A DNA stretch of 64,000 bases from Streptomyces griseoaurantiacus (lineage in GTDB: Bacteria; Actinomycetota; Actinomycetes; Streptomycetales; Streptomycetaceae): contig BNBP01000003.1 of assembly GCA_014656015.1 (NCBI GenBank), forward strand, positions 124,001 through 188,000. Reading direction: 5' to 3'. Of this stretch, positions 32,850-42,500 are shown in pieces. The notes under the pieces are model-generated. The model did not search any database. It had not been told where the DNA came from and was given only the letters and a program-made list of their open reading frames with translations. Each line of letters begins with the position of its first letter. Within the stretch, counting starts at the first letter, position 1. A program made the translations under genes and the position numbers.

Positions 32850-33378
32850 CGAAAAACGCGCGCTGAACGTCGGGCTCGTGTCCGTAGCTCCTGGTCGGCC
32901 TCGGCCTACTCAGGCGCGGGGAACTGCGCGACCGGCCACGACGTACCCGCACCCGGAGAACGCGCCCCCGCACCTGGAGAACGCGCGCTGAACGCCGGGC
33001 TCGCGTCCGTAGCCCTCGGTCGGCCTCGGCCTGCTCAGGGGCGCGGGGAACCGCGCGACCGGCCACGACGCACCCGCACCCGGAGAACGGGCCCCCGCAC
33101 CCGGAGAACCCGCCCTGAACGTCGGGCTCGCGTCCGTAGCCCTCGGTCGGCCTCGGCCTGTTCAGGGGCGCGGGGAACCGCGCGACCGGCCACGACGTAC
33201 CCGCACCCGGAGGACGGGCCCCGCGCCTGGAGAACGCGCGCTGAACGTCGGGCTCGCGTCCGCGGCCCTCGGTCGGCCTCGGCCTGTTCAGGGGCGCGGG
33301 GAACTGCGCGACCGGCCACGACGTACCCGCACCCGGAGAACGGGCCCCCGCACCCGGAGAACCCGCCCCGCCCGGAGG
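32850..33378. repeat. tandem array of ~126-bp intergenic repeats (four copies)
   Basis: Units share CTGAACG (at 32863, 32988, 33115 and 33241), then GGTCGGCCTCGGCCT, then the block GGGGAACTGCGCGACCGGCC (or CCGCGCG), then ACCCGCACCCGGAGAAC. Spacings are 125, 127 and 126 bp. The GGGGAACTGCGCGACC block is a recurrent streptomycete intergenic element. The array fills the gap between the TetR and membrane-protein genes. Minus-strand ORFs across it are repeat artefacts. Confidence 0.88.
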
Positions 33379-33379
33379 G

Positions 33380-33646
33380 CTACCGCTCCTGCAGCGCCTC
33401 GACCGCCGCCCGCGCCCGACGCCGCCCCTCCGTCACCGACCGCAGCACCCCCGCCGCGGCCAGCAGGAAACCGACACCCATCAGCATGCTCAGGCCGTAC
33501 ATGTACGAGGGCAGCACCTCCGTGCCGAGCAGCAGCGGAGCCACCGTGACCATCGTGGCCACCGCCCCGAGGAAGAACACGATCGCCCCGGCCCGGATCA
33601 GCCGCTCACCGGCTCCGTCGGAATTCGTTTGGGTTTTGTCACGCAC
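33380..33646 (-). CDS. small two-pass membrane protein
   Basis: This 88-residue protein begins (M)RDKTQTNSDGAGERLIRAGA. It has two transmembrane helices (IVFFLGAVATMVTVAPLLLG and MYGLSMLMGVGFLLAAAGVL) and a basic tail. The GTG at 33646 gives the natural N terminus; an in-frame GTG at 33679 is possible. It diverges from the cold-shock gene, with a shared 160-nt region. The function is unknown. Confidence 0.72.
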   Translation of the reverse strand: MRDKTQTNSDGAGERLIRAGAIVFFLGAVATMVTVAPLLLGTEVLPSYMYGLSMLMGVGFLLAAAGVLRSVTEGRRRARAAVEALQER

Positions 33647-33692
33647 CCGACCAGGGTAGTTCCAGCGCGAGGGGAACACGTCCGGTGACGTC

Positions 33693-33747
33693 TTGTCACC
33701 GGCTCACGGACCACTAGCCTGGGTACCGGCGGGTCACAGGACCCGCC
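33693..33747 (+). promoter_or_regulatory. cold-shock gene promoter and leader hairpin
   Basis: TTGTCA (33693-33698) and TAGCCT (33715-33720) are spaced 16 nt apart. The leader then contains a perfect 7-bp stem, GGCGGGT (33728-33734) with ACCCGCC (33741-33747), and a 6-nt loop. About 60 nt remain to the start codon. Long structured leaders are typical of csp genes. Confidence 0.5.
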
Positions 33748-33807
33748 CCAGTGCTCTCGCGGGCACTTTCGAAGCGGTTTCCGACGAGTACGAGGACGAG
33801 GACAGGC

Positions 33808-34191
33808 ATGCCTACCGGCAAGGTCAAGTGGTTCAACGGGGAGAAGGGCTTCGGTTTTCTCTCCCGCGACGACGGCGGTGACGTCTTCGTGCACTCCTCG
33901 GTCCTCCCCGCCGGAGTCGACGCCCTCAAGCCCGGCCAGCGGGTGGAGTTCGGCGTGGTCGCCGGACAGCGCGGCGACCAGGCACTCTCCGTCGTCCTGC
34001 TGGAGCCCGCACCGTCCGTCGCGGCGGCCCAGCGCAAGAAGCCGGACGAACTGGCCTCCATCGTGCAGGACCTGACGACCCTCCTCGAGAACCTCACCCC
34101 GATGCTCGAGAAGGGCCGCTACCCCGACAAGGTCTCCGGCAAGAAGATCGCCGGCCTGCTGCGCGCCGTCGCCGACCAGTTGGACGTCTAG
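33808..34191 (+). CDS. cold-shock domain protein with C-terminal extension
   Basis: This 127-residue protein has a cold-shock domain at residues 1-66, with RNP1-like KGFGFLSRD, RNP2-like VFVHSSV and the start MPTGKVKWFNGEKGFGF. An alpha-helical tail (KPDELASIVQDLTTLLENL, then GKKIAGLLRAVADQLDV) extends it beyond the usual 67-residue CspA. This long form is conserved in Streptomyces. It binds single-stranded nucleic acid and probably acts as an RNA chaperone. The ATG at 33808 has GAGGACAGG upstream. Confidence 0.93.
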   Translation: MPTGKVKWFNGEKGFGFLSRDDGGDVFVHSSVLPAGVDALKPGQRVEFGVVAGQRGDQALSVVLLEPAPSVAAAQRKKPDELASIVQDLTTLLENLTPMLEKGRYPDKVSGKKIAGLLRAVADQLDV

Positions 34192-34226
34192 GACGTCCGG
34201 GAGACGGGGGAGACGGAGAGGACGGC

Positions 34227-35108
34227 TCAGGGGAAGGCGAGCGCGTCCGGGCCGAGGGGCGGGAGCAGTCCCTCGGCCGCCGCGCGGTCCAACAGGCCAC
34301 GGATCGCCGCGTAGCCGTCCTCGCCGAGGTCCGCGGTGAACTCGTTCACGTACAGCCCGATGTGCTGGTCGGCGACGGCCGGGTCCATCTCCTGGGCGTG
34401 CTCCAGCACGTAGGGCCGGGAGACCTCGGGGTCCTCCCACGCGGCCCGCACGGACGTGCGCACGGAATCGGCCAGCCGGTGCAGGGTCTCCGCGCCCAGC
34501 GAACGCTTGGCGATGATCGCGCCGAGCGGGATCGGCAGCCCGGTGGTGCGCTCCCAGTGCTCGCCCATGTCGGCGAGCTTGTGCAGCCCGTAGTTCTGGT
34601 AGGTGAACCGGGCCTCGTGGATGACGAGCCCCGCGTCGACCCGCCCGTCGCGCACGGCGGGCATGATCTCGTGGAAGGGCATCACGACGATCTCGCCGAC
34701 GCCCCCGGGCACGGTGTCCGCCGCCCACAGCCGGAACAGCAGGTAGGCGGTGGACCGCTCGCTCGGCACGGCGACCGTGCGCCCGGCGAGGTCCGCCTCC
34801 GGCTCCCGGGTGAGGACCAGCGGGCCGCAGCCCCGGCCGAGCGCGCCGCCGCAGGGCAGCAGGGCGTACTCGTCGAGGACGTAGGGCAGCACGGCGTAGG
34901 ACACCTTCAGCACGTCGAACTCGCCGCGCTCGGCCATGCCGTTGGTGAGGTCGATGTCGGCGAAGGTGACGTCGAGCGCGGGGGCGCCGGGGACGCGGCC
35001 GTGGGCGAGGGCGTCGAAGACGAAGGTGTCGTTCGGGCAGGGGGAGTACGCGATCTGCAGGGTGCCCGGGGTGGACAGGGGCTCAGTCGCGGTCGGTGCG
35101 GTCGTCAT
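34227..35108 (-). CDS. mqnD: 1,4-dihydroxy-6-naphthoate synthase
   Basis: This 293-residue MqnD acts in the futalosine pathway of menaquinone synthesis and converts cyclic dehypoxanthine futalosine to 1,4-dihydroxy-6-naphthoate. The family signature IAYSPCPNDTFVFDALAHG is present, as are DLTNGMAERGEFDVLKVSY, VVMPFHEIMPAVRDGRVDAG and the late VNEFTADLGEDGYAAIRGLL. The start codon lies 26 nt inside the end of mqnB, so it is translationally coupled. It ends a four-gene operon (MFS-DUF2771-mqnB-mqnD). Confidence 0.95.
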   Translation of the reverse strand: MTTAPTATEPLSTPGTLQIAYSPCPNDTFVFDALAHGRVPGAPALDVTFADIDLTNGMAERGEFDVLKVSYAVLPYVLDEYALLPCGGALGRGCGPLVLTREPEADLAGRTVAVPSERSTAYLLFRLWAADTVPGGVGEIVVMPFHEIMPAVRDGRVDAGLVIHEARFTYQNYGLHKLADMGEHWERTTGLPIPLGAIIAKRSLGAETLHRLADSVRTSVRAAWEDPEVSRPYVLEHAQEMDPAVADQHIGLYVNEFTADLGEDGYAAIRGLLDRAAAEGLLPPLGPDALAFP

Positions 35109-35880
35109 GCGGGTTCCAACTCTCCAGGACGGGCGCCAGCTTCCCGAAGGCCACGGTGAGCGCGGCGAGGGCGTCGCCGATCCGCCAGGCGGCGCGGTCG
35201 CGGGGGCCCACCGGGTTGGAGACGGCGCGGATCTCCAGGACGGGCGTACGGTGCGCGGCGGCCGCCTCGGCGACCCCGAACCCCTCCATCGCCTCGGCGA
35301 GCGCCCTCGGGTGCCGGGCGCGCAGCTCGGCGGCCCGGCGGGCGGTGCCGGTGACGGTGGAGACGGTCAGGACGGTGCCGGTGCGGGCGCCGGTCGCCTC
35401 GGCGGCCCGGCGTACCAGGGCGGCGGGCGGCAGATGGGTGACGGTGCCGAAGCCGAGGTCGGTGACGGGCAGGAAGCCGGGCGTGCCGTCCGCCCCGGGG
35501 CCGCCCGCCCCGTCGGTCTCGGCGCCGAGGTCGGCGGCGGTGATCTCCTCGGCGAGGACGAGGGAGGCCGGGGGCGCGTCGGGCAGGAAGCCGCCGCCGA
35601 TGCCGGCCGAGACGACCAGGTCGTACGGGGTGCCGCGCAGGGCGGCGGCGGTCAGCGCGCCGGCGGTGGAGGCGGCGGCGAGGCCGGGGCCCACGCCGGC
35701 GGCGAGCAGGTCGTACTCCGCTCCGCCCGGGTGGGGCAGGAGCCGGGCGAGGGTCGCCGCGGGGAGCGGCACCCGGCTCGGGGTGCCGTCGAAGGCCCGC
35801 GCCACCGCGTCCCGCTCGACGGGGACGGCGGTGGCGACCAGGACGCGCGGCGGCGCGGTGCCGGAGGGGGACGTGGTCAG
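35083..35880 (-). CDS. mqnB: futalosine hydrolase, probable CTG start
   Basis: This 265-residue futalosine hydrolase (nucleoside-phosphorylase fold) releases hypoxanthine from futalosine in menaquinone synthesis. Visible motifs are RVLVATAVPVERDAVARAF, YDLLAAGVGPGLAAAS, YDLVVSAGIGGGF, GTVLTVSTVTGTARRA, and AMEGFGVAEAAAA followed by EIRAVSNPVG. No ATG, GTG or TTG lies at the expected place. CTG at 35880 overlaps the DUF2771 stop in a 4-nt CTGA and has AAGAAGGA 3 nt upstream, so a CTG start is the best reading. The nearest alternative is a GTG 27 nt further upstream (VELHAQEG...), with a weak ribosome-binding site. Confidence 0.85.
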   Translation of the reverse strand: MTTSPSGTAPPRVLVATAVPVERDAVARAFDGTPSRVPLPAATLARLLPHPGGAEYDLLAAGVGPGLAAASTAGALTAAALRGTPYDLVVSAGIGGGFLPDAPPASLVLAEEITAADLGAETDGAGGPGADGTPGFLPVTDLGFGTVTHLPPAALVRRAAEATGARTGTVLTVSTVTGTARRAAELRARHPRALAEAMEGFGVAEAAAAHRTPVLEIRAVSNPVGPRDRAAWRIGDALAALTVAFGKLAPVLESWNPHDDRTDRD

Positions 35881-36356
35881 GAGTCCTTCTTGAGCGTGAA
35901 GTTCCACAGGCCGGTGACCTTGGCGTCCTCGCCCTCCTGGACCGACACCTTCGTCGAGTTGCCGCTGGCGCCGTACTGGGCGTTGAAGAACACGCTGCCG
36001 GGGATCGTCCGGTAGGTCTTGGTGCTGGACTCGGTCAGGGGCCGGCCGTTCATCAGGATGGTCCAGCCCTTGTCGGCGATCTCCGGGTCGACACCGAAGC
36101 GGACCGTCTCGTCCGGGTCCACCTTGATCGACTCGATGTCCGTGTCCTTGATGCAGGACTCGCGCTCGGACGTCGACAGGGTCTTGTCGTCCTCGTTGAA
36201 GCAGGAGGCCTCCGAGCTGACCGAGTCGTCGCCGACGGTGATGGTCGCCCTCGGCGTGGGCTTGTCGCAGGCGGACAGCAGGAGCAGTCCGGCGGAAACG
36301 GCGCCGGCGGCGGCGACGGCGCGGCGGCGTCGCACAGCGGATTGCATCGAGGTCAT
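35877..36356 (-). CDS. DUF2771 lipoprotein
   Basis: This 159-residue lipoprotein has a basic N terminus (VRRRRAV) and a hydrophobic core ending in the lipobox LLLLSAC (acylated Cys at about 30). The mature DUF2771 domain contains SCFNEDDK, SCIKDTDIESIKVD, WTILMNGRPL and VFFNAQYGASGNS. It overlaps the MFS stop (ATGA) and its own stop overlaps the mqnB start. Its conserved place beside menaquinone genes hints at a membrane-associated role, but none is known. Confidence 0.9.
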   Translation of the reverse strand: MTSMQSAVRRRRAVAAAGAVSAGLLLLSACDKPTPRATITVGDDSVSSEASCFNEDDKTLSTSERESCIKDTDIESIKVDPDETVRFGVDPEIADKGWTILMNGRPLTESSTKTYRTIPGSVFFNAQYGASGNSTKVSVQEGEDAKVTGLWNFTLKKDS

Positions 36357-37909
36357 GGCCGAAGGCTATCTGGCACGCGCGAAGCGGGTCCCACGTGGGG
36401 TCCACGGCGTGCCGCCGTCCACAGCGGGTGGATGGTCGCCAGCAGGCCGGTCGCGACGATCGCCGCGCCCACCGACATGCCGAGCACGCCGCTGAGCGGC
36501 AGCACGATGCCGATGGCGCCGCCCAGCACCCACCCCATCTGCAGGGAGGTCTCGGAGCGCGCGAACGCGGAGGTCCGCACCTCCTCCGGCACGTCCCGCT
36601 GGATCAGCGCGTCCAGCGACAGCTTGCCCAGCGCCTGCGCGCAGCCGGCGGACGCGGCCAGGCAGGCGACGAGGACCGCGCCGAAGAAGACGGCGGCCGT
36701 GATGGCGACGGCGAGCACGGCGGCCACCACGGTGACGATGATGACCTCGGGCGCCCGTGACTTCAGCCAGGCCCCGACCATGGTGCCCAGCGCGTTCCCG
36801 GTGCCGGCCGCGACACCGACGATGCCGAGGGAGACGGCCGCGCTCGATCCGGCCAGCGGGTGCTCGCGGAGCAGGAACGCCAGGAAGAAGATCAGGAAGC
36901 CGGACAGGCAGCGCAGGGACGCGTTGGCGGTGAGCGCGTGGATCACGGTGCTGCCGACCGAGCGCAGCCCGGGACGCCGCCGGGCGGCCTTCCCGGCCGG
37001 GGCGGCCGTGGACCCGGTGTCCGCCCCGGGGCACGGGCCGGCGCAACTGCCGGGCGCGTCGGCGAGCGTCGGCTCCGTCCCGAGCGCCTCCTGGTGTCCG
37101 TGGTGTCCGTGGTGCCGGTGGTTGCCCGAGGCGAGCAGGGCGGGACGCTCCCCCTTCGCCGAGTCGACCTTGCGGGGCAGCGAGAAGGACAGGAACGTGC
37201 CGCCGACGAAGATCAGGAAGGCCCCGTAGAGGGGATAGCGGGGCCCCAGCGCCTGCAGCCCGGCGCCGAGGGGCGCGGCCGCACCGGTGGCCAGGAGCCC
37301 GCCGAGGGTCACCCGCGAATTGGCCTTGACCAGCGAGAACGCGGGCGGCAGCAGCCGGGGCACGACCGCGCTGCGGACCACGCCGTAGGCCTTGGAGGCG
37401 ACGAGCACGCCGAGGGCCGCCGGGTACAGCTCCAGGCTGCCGGTGGCGACCGCGCCGGACAGCAGCAGGGCGAGCAGCGCCCGGGCGAGCATGGCCGCCG
37501 CCATCGCGGCCCGGCGGCCGTGCGGAAGGCGGTCCAGGAGGGGGCCGATCACGGGGGCGAGGACCGTGAAGGGGGCCATCGTGATCGCGAGGTAGAGGGC
37601 GACGCGGCCGCGGGCCTCGTCGGTGGGGACGGAGAAGAACACGGTGGAGGCGAGGGCGACGGTGACCATGACGTCGCCGGCGCCGTTCACCGCGTGCAGT
37701 TCGATCAGCTTGGCGAGACCGGACTCGCCGGCGCCCTGGGCGTGGGTGACGCGGCGGATGCCGCGGTAGGTGCCGGTCACGGGGAAGTGGAGGGCGCGGC
37801 CGATCCTGCGGGCGGAGCCGCGCACGCGACCCGGCCCGCCGCATCGGTCCTCGCCGGCCGGGGACGGGCCCTGTGCGGGAGTGCCCCGGGACGGCCTCGC
37901 GGCTGCCAC
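36353..37909 (-). CDS. MFS transporter
   Basis: This 518-residue major facilitator has about twelve transmembrane segments. Features include an N-terminal amphipathic stretch, AGDVMVTVALASTVFFSVP, APVIGPLLDRLPHGRRAAMA with a motif-A-like loop, and LLPPAFSLVKANSRVTLGG. A His-rich central loop (GNHRHHGHHGHQEALG) separates the two halves. The GTG at 37909 gives the usual N terminus (VAAARPSRGTP); the ribosome-binding site is weak. It is the first gene of the operon with DUF2771, mqnB and mqnD. The substrate is unknown. Confidence 0.85.
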   Translation of the reverse strand: MAAARPSRGTPAQGPSPAGEDRCGGPGRVRGSARRIGRALHFPVTGTYRGIRRVTHAQGAGESGLAKLIELHAVNGAGDVMVTVALASTVFFSVPTDEARGRVALYLAITMAPFTVLAPVIGPLLDRLPHGRRAAMAAAMLARALLALLLSGAVATGSLELYPAALGVLVASKAYGVVRSAVVPRLLPPAFSLVKANSRVTLGGLLATGAAAPLGAGLQALGPRYPLYGAFLIFVGGTFLSFSLPRKVDSAKGERPALLASGNHRHHGHHGHQEALGTEPTLADAPGSCAGPCPGADTGSTAAPAGKAARRRPGLRSVGSTVIHALTANASLRCLSGFLIFFLAFLLREHPLAGSSAAVSLGIVGVAAGTGNALGTMVGAWLKSRAPEVIIVTVVAAVLAVAITAAVFFGAVLVACLAASAGCAQALGKLSLDALIQRDVPEEVRTSAFARSETSLQMGWVLGGAIGIVLPLSGVLGMSVGAAIVATGLLATIHPLWTAARRGPHVGPASRVPDSLRP

Positions 37910-38405
37910 CCCGTCATAGTGCCCCGGGATGGGCGGAGGTAGTGCGGTTACCGGCCGTATCGGTGAGAGTGGCGTGCGGCGGGCCCGCCGTCGCCCTTCC
38001 CGGCCCCGGCCGCCCTGGTCCCTCCCTCTCACGCGCGAGGCCCCGGCGCGGCGCTTCGCCCCGCTTTCGTACGGTTCCCCGTGCCCGCGAGGGGGCGCGG
38101 GCACGCGCGACGCACCCGCCGCGGCGCGGCGTCCGGTCACCGCCCCGGCCCGGAACGCAAGGGGCCTTCGGCCCTCGCCGGAGGCGCCGGTGTGGGCCCA
38201 GCGGCCGAGAACAGGTAGCGTGCCTTGCGCGCCCCGGCGGTTGTTCTCGGCCGCGCGCCTCCTCGCCATCCCGCAGAATGGATGACTGAAGGTGCGCCCG
38301 AGCGCGATCGGGCGCGGACGTCGACGCGGCCCTTCGGTCCGCTCCGTCCGCACCCCCGCCATGGCCGGCGCACCCGTGAGACGGCGTAGGAGAGAAGCGA
38401 TACCT
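37910..38405. other. divergent intergenic region before the DUF3027 gene
   Basis: These 496 nt show no convincing gene; the frames open here have no family match or sensible start. Structures include a GGGGCCTTCGGCCC UUCG-type hairpin at 38161-38174. There is also a perfect 8-bp stem, GCGCCCGA (38294-38301) with TCGGGCGC (38308-38315), in the probable DUF3027 leader. Promoters for both flanking genes must lie here, but I cannot place them securely. Confidence 0.5.
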
Positions 38406-39329
38406 GTGAGCGCAGCGAGCACGCGAAGCCGCACCCCCGACCGTCTGTGCGCCGAGGCCGTCGACCTCGCCCGCGCCGCAGCCGAGGAGGTCGCCGCCCC
38501 CGGCATCGTCGGCGCGCACACCGGAACCGTCTCCGAGGGCGACCGCGTGGTCACCCACCACTTCGAGTGCCAGGAGCTCGGCTACCGGGGCTGGCGCTGG
38601 GCGGTGACCGTCGCCCGCGCCTCCCGCGCCAAGGTCGTCACCGTCGACGAGGCGGTCCTGCTGCCCGGCCCCGACGCGGTGCTCGCCCCCGAGTGGGTGC
38701 CGTGGAGCGAACGGCTGCGTCCCGGCGACATGGGCCCCGGCGACCTGCTCCCCACCGACGCCGACGACCTCCGCCTCGAGCCCGGGTACACCGGCGAGGA
38801 CGAGCCGGCCCCGAACTCCGCCGTCTCCGCGGGCATGGCCGAACTCGTCGAGGCGGAGGACGCCGAGGTCACCGCGGGCACCCCGGCGCACCTGCCCTCC
38901 GCGCCGCTGCGGGGCTCCGTCGCCGCGATCGCCGAGGAACTCGGGCTGCGGCGGGCCCGGGTGCTCTCCCGGTACGGGCTGCACATCGCGGCCGACCGCT
39001 GGGAGGAGGCCTACGGGGCCAAGACCCCGATGGCGCAGGCCGCGCCGGCCTCGTGCGCGAGCTGCGGCTTCCTCGCCCCGATCGGCGGCTCGCTCGGGCA
39101 GGCGTTCGGCGTGTGCGCCAACGAGTTCTCCCCGGCGGACGGGCGGGTCGTCTCCCTCGCCTACGGCTGCGGCGGGCACTCCGAGGCGGCGGTCATGCCG
39201 AAGGCCCCGGTGCCGGCCGCCCCCGTCGTCGACGAGACGCTGCTCGACCCGTTCCCGCTGCGCGCGGGCGCCCACGCGGGCTCGGTGCCGGACACGGCCC
39301 CCCCGGACGCGGAACTCGGCCACTCCTAG
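38406..39329 (+). CDS. DUF3027 family protein
   Basis: This 307-residue DUF3027 protein is conserved in actinobacteria. Diagnostic segments are DRVVTHHFECQELGYRGWRW, VVTVDEAVLLPGPDAVLAP and EWVPWSERLRPGDMGPGDLL. The middle SVAAIAEELGLRRARVLSRY looks like a helix-turn-helix. A CxxC plus Cys/His near the end (APASCASCGFLAP, then GVCANEFS, then YGCGGHSE) suggests metal binding. The GTG at 38406 has GGAGAG upstream. The function is unknown. Confidence 0.9.
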   Translation: MSAASTRSRTPDRLCAEAVDLARAAAEEVAAPGIVGAHTGTVSEGDRVVTHHFECQELGYRGWRWAVTVARASRAKVVTVDEAVLLPGPDAVLAPEWVPWSERLRPGDMGPGDLLPTDADDLRLEPGYTGEDEPAPNSAVSAGMAELVEAEDAEVTAGTPAHLPSAPLRGSVAAIAEELGLRRARVLSRYGLHIAADRWEEAYGAKTPMAQAAPASCASCGFLAPIGGSLGQAFGVCANEFSPADGRVVSLAYGCGGHSEAAVMPKAPVPAAPVVDETLLDPFPLRAGAHAGSVPDTAPPDAELGHS

Positions 39330-39538
39330 AAGAACTACGGCCTGTCGCTCGGACCGGGCCGACCGGGAGGCGGGTGCGTCCTCGGCCGCCCCGCGGCGCC
39401 GGAACGATCCGAACACAGGCCCCAGCGGGCCTCGCCCGGGTTCGCCCCTCCCCGGGCCGCGACGCCCCCCGGGGGGCCGGGCACCCCGCCCCCCGGTCCG
39501 GTAGCGTCGGGCCGCACCGCTCGAGAGGGAGATGAAGC

Positions 39539-42500
39539 GTGAGCAACTTCGTGCGGCCGGCGCCGGAGGGCGCGGACCCGTTCGGCACCGCCCGCCTGCG
39601 GCGCGGCGTGCTGGACGCGTGGGTTACCAGCCCCGCCCGGTTCCGCGAGGACGCCAACGCCGAGGAGGACCTCGTCCTCGGCGGCTACCGCGACCGCCTC
39701 GTCGTCGAACTCGCGCAGAACGCCGCCGACGCCGCCGCCCGCGCCGGCGTCCCCGGCCGGCTCCGCCTCACCCTGCGCGACGGCGTCCTCGCCGCCGCCA
39801 ACACCGGTGCCCCCCTGGACGCCGCCGGCGTCGAGTCCCTCGCCACCCTGCGCGCCTCCGCCAAGCGGGACGGCGCCCCCGGCGCCGTCGGCCGCTTCGG
39901 CGTCGGCTTCGCCGCCGTACTCGCCGTCAGCGACGAACCGGCCGTCCTCGGGCGGCACGGCGGGGTGCGCTGGTCCCTCGCCGAGGCCCGTGACCTCGCC
40001 GGCGACACCGCCCGGCACAGCCCGGGGCTCGGCGACGAGATCCGCCGCCGGGACGGCCACGTCCCGCTGCTGCGGCTGCCGTTCGCCGCGGAGGGCCGCG
40101 CCCCCGAGCCGTACGACACCGTCGTCGTCCTCCCGCTGCGCGACCCCGCCGCCGAGGGCCTCGCCGAGCGGCTGCTCGACGCCGTGGACGACGCGCTGCT
40201 GCTCGCCCTGCCCGGCCTGGAGGAGGTCGTGGTCGAGGTCGGCGAAACCGCGCCCCGGACCCTGCGGCGGACCACCGAAGGGGGCGAGGGCGCCCACACC
40301 CTCATCGAGGACTCCCGGCCCGGCGCGGAGGGCAGCGGGCCCGGCGTCACCCGGTGGCGCACCGCCACCGCCCACGGCCCCCTGGACCCCGCCCTGCTCG
40401 CCGACCGGCCCGTCGAGGAACGGCTGCGGCCGCACTGGTCGGTCACCTGGGCCGTGCCCGTCGACGCCGGGGGCGGCCCCGCCCGGCCCCGCACCAGCCC
40501 CGTCGTGCACGCCCCCACCCCCAGCGAGGAGCCGCTCGGCGTGCCCGCGCTGCTCATCGCCTCCCTCCCGCTGGACAGCACCCGCCGGCACGCCGCGCCG
40601 GGACCGCTCACCGACTTCCTCGTGGAGCGCGCCGCCGAGGCCTACACCGAACTCCTCGCCGGCTGGCGGCCGGTGGGCGAGGGCGTCCTCGGCCTGGTCC
40701 CCGGCCCGCTCGGCAAGGGCGAACTGGACGGAGCGCTGCGCCGGGCGATCCTCGACCGGCTGCCCCGCACCGCCTTCCTGCCGCCCGCCCATCCGCCCCG
40801 CACCGACGCGGCCGACGCGTCCGGCGCGTCCGGCGCGTCCGAGGAGGAGAGCGACACGCTGCCCGAGGCGCTGCGGCCGCGCGAGGCCGAGGTCGTCGAG
40901 GGCGCCGGCGCGGACACCGTGCGCGTGCTCGCCGAGGTGCTGACCGGGCTGCTGCCCGCCGGTCTGGAGCGACGGGTGGAACTGCGCACGCTCGGCGTGG
41001 CGCGGGTGCCGCTGACCGAGGCCGTGGACCGGCTCGCCGGTCTGGAGAAGGATCCCGGCTGGTGGCGGCGGCTCTACGACAGCCTGGCCGGCGTCGACCC
41101 CGACCGGCTGACCGGGCTGCCCGTCCCGCTCGCCGACGGCCGCACGGTGATCGGCCCCCGCCAGGTGCTGCTGCCCACCGCGGACGGCCCGGCGGTCGAC
41201 CCGGAGTCCCTGGCCCGGCTCGGCCTCAAGGTCGCGCACCCCGAGGCCGCCCACCCGCTCCTGGAGAAGCTCGGGGCGCTCCCCGCCACCCCGCGCGCCG
41301 TGCTCACCACCCCCCAGGTGCGGGCCGCCGTCGCCGCCTCCCTGGACGAGGAGGCCCCCGGCTGGGACGAGGACGCGCTCGACGCCGAGGAACTGGCCGA
41401 CACCGTCCTCGCCCTCGTCCGCGACGCGGGTCTGGAGCCGGGCGAGGAGCCCTGGCTCGGCGCGCTCGCCCTGCCCGACGAGGAGGGCGAACTCGCGCCC
41501 GCCGGTGAACTCGTGCTGCCCGGCAGCGACTTCGCCGCCGTCATGCGCGAGGACGAACTCGCGCTGGTGGACGCCGAGCTGGCGGAGCGCTGGGGCGAAC
41601 GGCCGCTCGCCGCCTGCGGGGTGCTGGCCGGCTTCCAGCTCGTGCGCGCCACCGACGTCGTCCTCGACCCCGACGAACTCGAACCGCGCGAGGGCGACTT
41701 CACCGAACCCGACGACGCGGGGCTGCTCGACGCCGTCGACGTGTGGTGCGAGGACGTCCTCGACCGGCTGCCCGAGGGACCCGTGCCGCCGGTCGCCACC
41801 GAGATCGTCGCCGTGCGCGACCTCGACCTCGTCGAGGACGACCACTGGCCCGAGGCGCTCGCCCTGCTCGCCCGGCCGCCGCTGCGGGACGCGCTCACCC
41901 AGCCCGTGCGGGTCCTGCTGCCCGACGGCACCCACGAACTCGTCCGGCCGTACACCGCGTGGTGGCTGCGCGGGCACCCGGTGCTCGCCGGCCGCCGCCC
42001 CGCCGGGCTGCGCGCGGCCGGCGGCGACCCGCTGCTGCACGGCCTGTACGACGAGGCCGACGCGAGCGGCTTCGAGGACGAGCAGGTGCTGCGGGCACTG
42101 GGCGTGCGCACCTCCGTGGCCGCGCTGCTGGACGAGCCGGGCGGCGCCGCCGAGCTGCTGGACCGCCTCGCCGACCCGGACCGCCCGGTCACCGCCGGGC
42201 AGCTCCACGGGCTGTACGGGGCGCTGGCCGAGCTGGACCCCGAGCGGGTGACGCTGCCGGACGAGCTGCGGGCGGTGGTGGACGGCGAGGTGGTCGTGGT
42301 CGACGCGGCCGAGGCCGTGGTCGTCGACTCGCCCGACCTGCTGCCCTTCACCGCCGGGGTGCCGCTGCTGCCGGTGCGGCCGGCCCTGGCCGCCGAGCTG
42401 GCGGAGCTGTTCCAGGTGCGGCGCCTGAGCGAGTCCGTGACGGGCGAGGTCGGGTCCGAGGGCACGGAGCACGAGGTGCCCGCCTCCGTGCGGGTGCTGC

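Noticed and set aside
32850..33378. Minus-strand ORFs across the repeat array
   Set aside because: They repeat the same peptide because the DNA is a tandem repeat; no start signals or family match.
37910..38289. Open plus-strand frames in the gap before DUF3027
   Set aside because: Arg/Pro-rich composition typical of shadow frames in GC-rich DNA, with no conserved start or motif.
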